NCBI RefSeq assembly: GCF_017352115.1
Contig: NZ_CP071448.1
Coordinates: 4,451,001 to 4,515,000 of the forward strand
Direction: 5' to 3'
Source: Flavobacterium endoglycinae
GTDB taxonomy: Bacteria; Bacteroidota; Bacteroidia; Flavobacteriales; Flavobacteriaceae
DNA: 64,000 bases
Below are positions 57,837 to 64,000 of the stretch, piece after piece. The notes below the pieces were generated by a model. It did not search any database and was not told where the DNA came from. It saw only the letters and a list, made by a program, of their open reading frames with translations. Made by a program: the position numbers and the translations under genes. The first letter of the stretch is position 1. The number at the start of each line of letters is the position of its first letter.

Positions 57837-58357
57837 ACTCGCAGCTTGCTTTTTTACCTTAAATAGGTATGTTTTACATTCAATTTTTCTTTAGCGATTT
57901 CGGTTTTGTACATGCCGAATTTTTACTGCCAAGATAAAAAAATCCTACAAAAAATAAAATTTATAATAAGGGAAAATCAGCAGTTTATTCATTATATAAA
58001 ATAACTGTGTCTCATAGCAAATTTTGCAGTCGCGGATACAATGGTTCCGTTTTGAATTATTAAGAACCTATTAAATAAGGGGTTTTATATGTTATTTAAG
58101 AGCATGCGGAGAAAAAAGTGTACCTCGAAATTTTAACGAATTTCTTTGTATAAAGATAGGTTAAGTAGGACTTAAAAAGCAAATATCGACCTTAAAATTC
58201 CTGAAATTTGGAAATTCAAATTGATATTTTTCTTTTAATTGAGTTTTTGAAACTTCCTTAAAAGAACTCTTAATTGGTACTTTTTAAGTAATTATAATTG
58301 TATTGACTTCATTCTCTCGTAAGGGTTTGATTTCTTGCTTTATCAAGAATCTTAAGG
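57837..58357. other. Intergenic stretch between helicase and mobilization genes
   Basis: About 520 AT-rich bases with no supported gene. It contains the third diverged repeat copy (see 58024-58130). Confidence 0.45.
58024..58130. repeat. Diverged intergenic repeat, right half only (copy C)
   Basis: GGTTCCGTTTTGAAT (58043-58057) and AAAAAAGTGTACCTC (about 58112-58126) match the right half of the repeat at 45158-45244 in the same order, spacing and orientation. It therefore lies in direct orientation on the other side of the defence genes. Confidence 0.45.
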
Positions 58358-60346
58358 TCACTTTTCTTTTTTGAGAAGCAGTGCGGAAAGCAACGGATTT
58401 TTAATTATCCTTTCCATTTCACTGTGGATTATTTCCTGAATCTCAATTTTAATCTGCAGATAATTTTTCTGGACGATGACATTATCAATTGTCCGAATGA
58501 CTGGAATCTCCTTATAATTATCCGTCTCTTTTTTTATTTTTTCATGGTCGTTGATGATCTCGCAGTGAAAGGTTTTAAGCTCAATGCGGCAGTCAGGGTT
58601 ATCGGCTGTCATGCCAACAAATTCCCCTGAACTCAACGTAGAAATCTTGGATGGCGGCACTGCGGATTCCAGCTGTCGAGAACGACTGATGGAGGTGTCG
58701 CTGCTGTTTATAGAGAGGCTTTCGCGGTCCTGCATTATTTTTCCGAAACGCTCTGAGAGCTGTTTTGCAGTATCACCGTTTACCTGTCCGCTGATGATAT
58801 TTCCGACTATATTAATGATCACATCAGCCTGCTCGCGGCCGTAGTCTTTGCGAAGCTGGCTGAAGTCCTGGATCCCCAGACAGGTGCTCACTTTGTTGCT
58901 TCTTGCCGTTGCAATCAGACTGTCAATATTATTGAGATAGATAGTGGGGAACTCGTCAAAAATGAGACTGCTTTTAAGCTTTCCCTTCTGGTTTACCTGT
59001 TTGATAAGACGGCTGACAAAAAGGGAAAGGACTGCCCCGTATGTCTGTATTTTCTGCGGATTGTTCCCCATTGAAACAATTTTTGTATCAGATGGATTAT
59101 TAATGTCAAGGGTAAAATCACTGCCCGAGAGCACGTAGTAAAGCTGGGGAGAAGAGAGTTTCGCCAGCGAGATTTTAGCCGACGCGATCTGACCCTCCAG
59201 CTGGTCGACTGCCTCATTTAGGAATGCGCTGACAAAGGGATTGATAAGCACTTCGATCTCTTTTTCAGTTCTCAAAAGCGTGAAAAGGCTTTCGTAATCT
59301 GCCTGAATCATTTCAATGACATGGGGCAGGGTGCAGAACTCGCCATCGTTGTATTTCCGCAGGTACCAGATGACGGCCGTCAGGAAATTTATAGGGGATT
59401 CCACAAAGAAATCGCCCTGTTTTTTAATCCACTCCCGGTTGAGTCCCATAAGGATTGTACGGGCAGATTCAGCAGCATCGGTAATGTCTGTCATTGCTGC
59501 AGGATCAAGAGGATTACAACGATGGGTTCTGGAGAGGTCGTCAAAATTTATGATATAAAATTTGGGTTCCACGGTATAAAGATGACGGAATTTCAGCCAG
59601 GCATTGTAGGCGATAACGGTTAGGTCGTCGAACTTGAAATCATAGATGAACATAGAAAAGCCCTTGGCAATATGCTGGGTAATTATATGGCGGATTACAA
59701 AGTATGATTTTCCCGAACCTGGCGTACCTGGAACCAGAATGCCTCGGAAGGGATTTATAATGTTAATCCAGCTGCTGCGCACTTTGTCCTTGAGGTGATA
59801 ACGAGCGGGAAGGTTAACGGAATATTCGTTTTCGATAAGCCTTTCCTCCTGAGGAAAAGTTTCGTTTTCCTTATTAAAAATATCTGCCGAACTAAGCTTT
59901 CTGCGGATTATGCGGGAGAGCAGGGTGCCTCCGGAAAGTGTCGTCAGATAGCCCAAAGAACACAGTGAGATATATAGTACGGAGTACACCTCAGGATCCA
60001 AAAAGATTAGAACAGCCAGATAGGATCCAAAGTAGAGCAGAAGGCCCATTGATATATAATTAAAAGCAGTTCTAAAACGGAGTTTTTCATCTTTTCTTCC
60101 TCTGGCACCCATAAGGGAAATAACCAAGAGTCCAAGTGCAAAAAGCTTTGATTTATGAAAGCTGTCCATAAGCCCCGTACGATAAATATTCTCCATTATC
60201 CTGCAGGCAAAATCCGGAGCGAGATTCCAATGCCTGAAGGAATTAAAGCAGTAATAATAAAAATGGATGAGCAGTACTGCGATGCTCATTAGTCTAGTCA
60301 TATCTAAAATTTTTCTTAGCGCTTGTTCATTTTCTCCTGTCTGCAT
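58358..60346 (-). CDS. mobC: VirD4/TraG-type coupling protein (MobC)
   Basis: A 662-residue membrane ATPase that passes the relaxase-DNA complex to a conjugation channel. Four hydrophobic segments lie at about residues 17-37, 68-85, 96-116 and 121-140. Walker A is GTPGSGKS (207-214), Walker B is SLIFDEFPT, and the RecA-like core continues with IVGNIISGQVNGDT. The family is the Bacteroidota MobC (TraG/TraD superfamily). It starts 18 bases after the relaxase gene. The element has no channel genes here, so it would be mobilised by a helper element or by genes beyond the window. Confidence 0.9.
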   Translation of the reverse strand: MQTGENEQALRKILDMTRLMSIAVLLIHFYYYCFNSFRHWNLAPDFACRIMENIYRTGLMDSFHKSKLFALGLLVISLMGARGRKDEKLRFRTAFNYISMGLLLYFGSYLAVLIFLDPEVYSVLYISLCSLGYLTTLSGGTLLSRIIRRKLSSADIFNKENETFPQEERLIENEYSVNLPARYHLKDKVRSSWINIINPFRGILVPGTPGSGKSYFVIRHIITQHIAKGFSMFIYDFKFDDLTVIAYNAWLKFRHLYTVEPKFYIINFDDLSRTHRCNPLDPAAMTDITDAAESARTILMGLNREWIKKQGDFFVESPINFLTAVIWYLRKYNDGEFCTLPHVIEMIQADYESLFTLLRTEKEIEVLINPFVSAFLNEAVDQLEGQIASAKISLAKLSSPQLYYVLSGSDFTLDINNPSDTKIVSMGNNPQKIQTYGAVLSLFVSRLIKQVNQKGKLKSSLIFDEFPTIYLNNIDSLIATARSNKVSTCLGIQDFSQLRKDYGREQADVIINIVGNIISGQVNGDTAKQLSERFGKIMQDRESLSINSSDTSISRSRQLESAVPPSKISTLSSGEFVGMTADNPDCRIELKTFHCEIINDHEKIKKETDNYKEIPVIRTIDNVIVQKNYLQIKIEIQEIIHSEMERIIKNPLLSALLLKKEK

Positions 60347-60364
60347 GCTGATGATTTTTATGTG

Positions 60365-61615
60365 TTAATTACTATCTGACTGTCCTTTTCTCCTTCTTTT
60401 TTTCTGCTTGTTTTTAAGCTCTCTGGGAATGTAATCTGACGACGTTCCGGCGTAAAGCACTTCATCAATTATCCGCTGTACTTCCCCTGCGGAAATAAAA
60501 GAGCCGTGCTTCTGAGCGGTACCATTAGGAATTGTATACTGCTTCTCAGAATGGGACGAATTGCCCAGACGTTGCAAGAGCCCTTTGGCTGCATATTCTG
60601 AGCCAAGACTGCTTCCGTTGAAAACGCATCTGGTGTTATGATCTATATAGGTCATGCCGTATGTTAGTCCCTGTTCATTTTTTCTGACAACTGCCGTAAT
60701 GCCCTGGTTCGCCAGCCGCGTTTCAAGCTGCGAGAGCGTAATGTTTGGGTATTTTAACAGCAGTAGATCCACCGCATTTCGTGTTCTTTTCATGTTTTTC
60801 ATGCGAGAAGTTTTGGAGGCGGCAAAATTAATTTCGAGCTGAGAAAGGGTGGGTTTAGAATAAAAACTGCTGGCCTTTATGGGAACCCCGACGGTCTTTT
60901 TATTCTCATCCAGAATCTGGTATATCAGTCCTCTATTCTGAAACATTTTTGAATTTTCCTTTCCCCTTTCTGCTTTGACGTTATACAGATTCAATACTGC
61001 GTTGAGCTCGCCCAGCGTTGTGTATTTGTAGTGCGGGATGACTGCATTTAGTACACTGCTAATGGCTCTCTTGGAATCTATTGCCCCATATTTTATTTTT
61101 TCCGCATCTATGGCATTAATAAGCGCTGGACTCTGTTTTTTTCTCGAGTCCGCCCGAACCAGATTAAAAGAAATCTCCAATTCTTTGCGAGCAGTTTCAG
61201 ACTGGTTTCTTCCAAGATTGTGCATGTTAATCCTGGATCCGTCTGCCTGCACATTTATGGATGCGATATGAAGGTGTGGATGTCCCGCATCGTGGTGCTG
61301 GTAGACCAGATAAGGCTGCGCGCCGAATCCAATTTTCTCCATATAAGAAGAGGCGATCTGCATGAGTTTTTCTTTGGATAAATCCTTGTCTGAACGGTCA
61401 AAATTCAGCGAAATGTGCACTGCGCTGCGCTTGACATTTTCATTGAGCTGGAGCTGTTTTAGAAATACACCGAGCTTAAAATATTCTGACATTTTTTCAA
61501 TATCGATGGGATAATTTCCCTCGCCGATGCACACAGCTGCACCCTGGGAAACTTTATTCTCATTATAGATGAGGATACCTCTTATCGAGTGTCCTGTGTT
61601 TATGACTGCAACCAT
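60365..61615 (-). CDS. mobB: Relaxase (MobB type)
   Basis: A 416-residue MobA/VirD2-superfamily relaxase that nicks oriT and leads the DNA strand into the recipient. The metal-binding His cluster is HHDAGHPHLH (107-116), the canonical HxH triad of motif III, and motif I starts with VAVINTGHSIRG. Its C-terminal half is basic and helical. It overlaps the relaxosome gene by 16 bases and is followed by the coupling-protein gene, giving the mobA-mobB-mobC order typical of Bacteroidota mobilizable elements. Confidence 0.92.
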   Translation of the reverse strand: MVAVINTGHSIRGILIYNENKVSQGAAVCIGEGNYPIDIEKMSEYFKLGVFLKQLQLNENVKRSAVHISLNFDRSDKDLSKEKLMQIASSYMEKIGFGAQPYLVYQHHDAGHPHLHIASINVQADGSRINMHNLGRNQSETARKELEISFNLVRADSRKKQSPALINAIDAEKIKYGAIDSKRAISSVLNAVIPHYKYTTLGELNAVLNLYNVKAERGKENSKMFQNRGLIYQILDENKKTVGVPIKASSFYSKPTLSQLEINFAASKTSRMKNMKRTRNAVDLLLLKYPNITLSQLETRLANQGITAVVRKNEQGLTYGMTYIDHNTRCVFNGSSLGSEYAAKGLLQRLGNSSHSEKQYTIPNGTAQKHGSFISAGEVQRIIDEVLYAGTSSDYIPRELKNKQKKRRRKGQSDSN

Positions 61616-61992
61616 TTTTGAGCGAGATTTTCAATTTGTTTTTTTATTTCTTCAACCAGCGAAAAATATTTTTTTCTATCAGATTCAAAAGACAAGATCC
61701 AGACTCTTAAATCGGAAATTTCAAAAAGGGTATGGAGTTTTTTAACGCTCTGATTAAAATTATTTCCAAAGAAATTAAGCTGTGTTCTGAGCTGGATAAG
61801 CTCATGCAGCAGATTATCCAGCGACTCATTTCTGTACTTCAGAGCAATAGGTATTCTCAGCAGATTTCTGCGCACGAAATCACTTCGTTTGCGGCATACT
61901 GAAGCTTTAAAATTTCTGTCTATCTGCTCGAATTCTTCTTTGGTTAGCCGGATGTGCAGCCATCTGTTTCTGCCATTGTTTTTTTCTTCCAT
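61600..61992 (-). CDS. mobA: Relaxosome accessory protein (MobA type)
   Basis: A 130-residue basic protein with a ribbon-helix-helix-like start (RWLHIRLTKEEFEQIDRNF), followed by a helical tail with NFFGNNFNQSVKKL, the pattern of MobC/MobA relaxosome proteins. It should bind oriT and help load the relaxase. It is first in the mob operon and its start is 75 bases from the proposed oriT. Confidence 0.85.
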   Translation of the reverse strand: MEEKNNGRNRWLHIRLTKEEFEQIDRNFKASVCRKRSDFVRRNLLRIPIALKYRNESLDNLLHELIQLRTQLNFFGNNFNQSVKKLHTLFEISDLRVWILSFESDRKKYFSLVEEIKKQIENLAQKWLQS

Positions 61993-62066
61993 GATCTTTT
62001 CTTTTTCATTGTTTCAATTTCATTCAATCTTAAAGTTTCACTGCCAGCGAGTTCCGAGCAGAGGGG

Positions 62067-62107
62067 CAGCAAGATTTTTGGTTGTGATACAACCAGACAT
62101 CTTGCTG
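62067..62107. other. Candidate origin of transfer (oriT)
   Basis: A nested inverted repeat: CAGCAAGAT (62067-62075) pairs with ATCTTGCTG (62099-62107), and inside it TGGTTGT (62079-62085) pairs with ACAACCA (62089-62095) around a 3-base loop. It lies immediately upstream of mobA, where oriT is found in related mobilizable elements. The nick site cannot be placed from sequence alone. Confidence 0.6.
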
Positions 62108-62392
62108 ACTGCTAAAAACCGCAGTCCGTAAGCTTCTAAAATGCTTTTTTCAGCTTTAGAAATCAGTCAAGTAGAAGCTGTCATCCCTATTAAATTTTAA
62201 AGAAAACCGATTCCAGAATCTATTTTAAAAATCTAAATGCACCAATTGAAGTGGTATTAGGGATTTACCTGAGAGCTAAATTAGAAAAGGCCTTCAAGCC
62301 CTGCAATCCTCCCCAAATTTTGAGTAGGGTAAAAAGGCATAATCCTTTTTAATTTTACACTGAGTGAAGTATTAATTTTTAAATGATGAAGT

Positions 62393-62683
62393 ATGATAAC
62401 AGCAAATGATGCCGCCAAGGTTTTTGATACTGTTTTGAGTATCCCTGGCATGAATGAGATGGTGAAAATGGATCTAAAAATTTCACGAAAAAATGTACTG
62501 CTTTTAAGCCATCTGATACAGGACGGACTGAAGATAAGGGAAGGGTCATCGGTACTCCTAGAGAGCATAAGCGAGCAGGGAAAGACAGAACTGGAAGGGA
62601 TCTCACAAGAGTGTCTTCAGAAAGCGGGACTTATAGAACTGCATGAAAAACTTGCAGGAATCAGCGCTTCTGTAAAAGGCTGA
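62393..62683 (+). CDS. Hypothetical protein of mobilizable elements
   Basis: A 96-residue protein, mostly helical, with IPGMNEMVKMDLKISRKNVLLL as its most regular part (IPGMNEMVKMDLKISRK). Similar small proteins accompany mob genes in Bacteroidota accessory elements; no function is known. It is transcribed away from the mob operon and ends just before a strong terminator. Confidence 0.65.
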   Translation: MITANDAAKVFDTVLSIPGMNEMVKMDLKISRKNVLLLSHLIQDGLKIREGSSVLLESISEQGKTELEGISQECLQKAGLIELHEKLAGISASVKG

Positions 62684-62707
62684 TTCCAAAAACAATTACT
62701 ATGATTT

Positions 62708-62748
62708 AATGCCTGTGCTATTCTTACAAAGTTCAGGCATTTTTTTTA
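62708..62748 (+). terminator. Rho-independent terminator
   Basis: AATGCCTG (62708-62715) pairs with CAGGCATT (62734-62741), followed by a run of T. It ends the 62393-62683 transcript. Confidence 0.75.
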
Positions 62749-62807
62749 TTCAATCGAATATGTAAAATTGCTTGATTTTCAAAGATTTTGGCTTGATTTT
62801 TAAAGGA

Positions 62808-62835
62808 TTTGAATGAAAAATCTGATTTACATTTG
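62808..62835 (+). promoter_or_regulatory. Bacteroidota-type promoter for the MauE/DoxX gene
   Basis: TTTG at 62808-62811, a 16-base spacer, then TACATTTG at 62828-62835, matching TTTG / TAnnTTTG with a spacer one base short of the usual range. It lies 63 bases upstream of the ATG at 62899. Confidence 0.5.
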
Positions 62836-62898
62836 CATGGATGAATACTGATAGTATCAAGAAAATAGAAATTATTAAAGTATTAAAACAGAAAGATC

Positions 62899-64000
62899 AT
62901 GACCTTAAGCGACCGTACTAAATATTACATTGCAGAAACTATCTGCCTGCTCTACATCCTACTGTTCATTTATGCCTCTGCTAGCAAACTTATGGATTTC
63001 CAACACTTCAGAATCCAGCTCGGGCAGTCGCCTCTGCTTAGTGCCTTTGCTGAGCAAATCGCTGTTATTGTCCCTGTATCTGAAATTATTATCTGCGTTC
63101 TGCTTTTATTTCCTAGATATAAAGCCTCAGGTCTTTTCGCAGCTTATGGATTAATGGTCATGTTTACAGCCTATATTTTTATAATACTTAACTACACTGC
63201 TTTTGTGCCCTGCTCTTGTGGCGGCGTTCTGGAAAAACTTGGTTGGCAGTCACATCTTGTATTTAATTTATTCTTTGTTTTTCTCGCTGTTTTGGGAATC
63301 ATCCTTTATAAAAACAGTGGCACGCAGAAATTTCATGCGGTAAATAATAAAAAATTAACAGCATTATTTTCAGCTATCACAATCAGCAGTATCAGTGTAG
63401 TTGTTGTGATGTTTATATTTTCTGAAAAGATTATACATTATCATAATAGATTGACGAGACGTTTTCCGCAGACCCCTATTGAAAAGGTAAATGGGAAAGA
63501 TTTAAAACTGAATTCTTTTTATATAGCTGGAGCAGACAGCTTCCATATTTTTCTCGGTAATAGTACAGCACCGCTTCTGATAACAACTCTTAATACTCAT
63601 CTAACTATTACTGGGCAAAAAATGATAGAATTAAACCGCAAGAATTTGCCGTTTCGGGGTATTAGACTTTCTGTTCGGTCTCCTTATTTTTTTGCTGCAG
63701 ATGGCAGTGTCCCATGTGTTTTCAGAGGCAGAATTGAGAATTGGAAAGCGGAACTTGCATATAAGGGTGGAGAATATTTTACCACGACTCAAGCATTGGA
63801 TTCTGTATCGGTAGCAGTGGTTGCCAACAATTCCAGAACAGGCGATAATGTGTTAGGAATTATTAACGTGGGAGAAAAGAAGAATACGATTTTAAATCCG
63901 TCGATATTACAGAAGCAGTTCGACGGCGTATTTGATACTGACGGTCATCTGCTTTACAGCAGCGGACTAGATAAAATTGTATATCTCTATTATTACAGAA
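62899..64000 (+). CDS. MauE/DoxX-type membrane protein, incomplete at window end
   Basis: The frame is open from the ATG at 62899 to the last base (about 367 codons). The N-terminal part has four hydrophobic helices with FIYASASKLMDF and the motif PCSCGGVLEKLGW, a CxC pair that marks MauE/DoxX-type redox-associated membrane proteins. A fifth helix (about residues 155-175) leads to an exported C-terminal part rich in beta strands (for example DGSVPCVFRGRIENW, LGIINVGEKK) that continues beyond the window and may be a beta-propeller. Such proteins are common in Flavobacteria and often adjoin export or redox genes. Function is not known here. Confidence 0.8.
   Translation, partial: MTLSDRTKYYIAETICLLYILLFIYASASKLMDFQHFRIQLGQSPLLSAFAEQIAVIVPVSEIIICVLLLFPRYKASGLFAAYGLMVMFTAYIFIILNYTAFVPCSCGGVLEKLGWQSHLVFNLFFVFLAVLGIILYKNSGTQKFHAVNNKKLTALFSAITISSISVVVVMFIFSEKIIHYHNRLTRRFPQTPIEKVNGKDLKLNSFYIAGADSFHIFLGNSTAPLLITTLNTHLTITGQKMIELNRKNLPFRGIRLSVRSPYFFAADGSVPCVFRGRIENWKAELAYKGGEYFTTTQALDSVSVAVVANNSRTGDNVLGIINVGEKKNTILNPSILQKQFDGVFDTDGHLLYSSGLDKIVYLYYYR

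Overview
The window looks like chromosome from a Flavobacterium-type member of the Bacteroidota. The signs are: promoter-like TTTG / TAnnTTTG pairs, a Flavobacterium-type stand-alone LpxD, the lysine-rich N-terminal half of a Bacteroidota cold-shock protein, two-gene Rhs (YD-repeat) modules with MopE-like Asp-rich repeats, and a mobA-mobB-mobC type mobilization cluster. No rRNA, tRNA or CRISPR array was seen.

0.5-12.5 kb is a signalling and debris region. It holds a bacteriophytochrome histidine kinase (3213-5480) and several stand-alone receiver-domain proteins (531, 2670, 7295, 8555 and 12140; a sixth lies at 23596). One of these (7295-7747) has Asn in place of the phosphoacceptor Asp. Broken genes are interspersed: VOC, TetR-like, serine-recombinase-like, DUF1254/1214 and a cold-shock N-terminus. 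LpxD and an RRM protein appear intact.

12.6-23.2 kb is a visibly GC-richer DNA repair and mutagenesis block: SSB, exonuclease VII large subunit (frameshifted) and small subunit, a UvrD/PcrA-like helicase, a small outer-membrane protein, AlkB, a DnaE-type polymerase and DinB. dinB-dnaE-alkB are arranged like an operon and together resemble a translesion-synthesis and alkylation-repair set.

26-44 kb holds two tandem Rhs polymorphic-toxin modules. Module 1 is two tail-fibre-like secreted proteins, an Rhs N-terminal chain, an Rhs core chain ending in a JAB/MPN-like domain, and a lipoprotein that is probably the immunity protein. Module 2 is an Rhs N-terminal chain, an Rhs core chain ending in a lipase/alpha-beta-hydrolase-like domain, and a three-helix membrane protein that is probably the immunity protein. 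In both modules the Rhs polypeptide is split at the same kind of place. A decayed IS1-family transposase follows.

45.6-62.7 kb is an AT-rich accessory region that reads as a mobilizable defence island. Its most unusual part is a translationally overlapping three-gene operon at 46268-52005: a 5-methylcytosine DNA methyltransferase, a 986-residue protein with two GHKL ATPase domains (Hsp90/MutL-like at the N-terminus, histidine-kinase-like with a His-Glu-Phe motif at the C-terminus), and a receiver-domain protein. This looks like a two-component phosphorelay tied to DNA methylation, with no recognisable restriction nuclease in the trio. Upstream on the same strand are a PIN-nuclease/helical-repeat protein and a UvrD-family helicase with two C-terminal zinc fingers, then the coupling protein, relaxase and relaxosome protein. 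A nested inverted repeat just upstream of the relaxosome gene is a good oriT candidate. Diverged copies of an intergenic repeat lie on both sides of the defence genes. The window ends inside a MauE/DoxX-type membrane protein gene.
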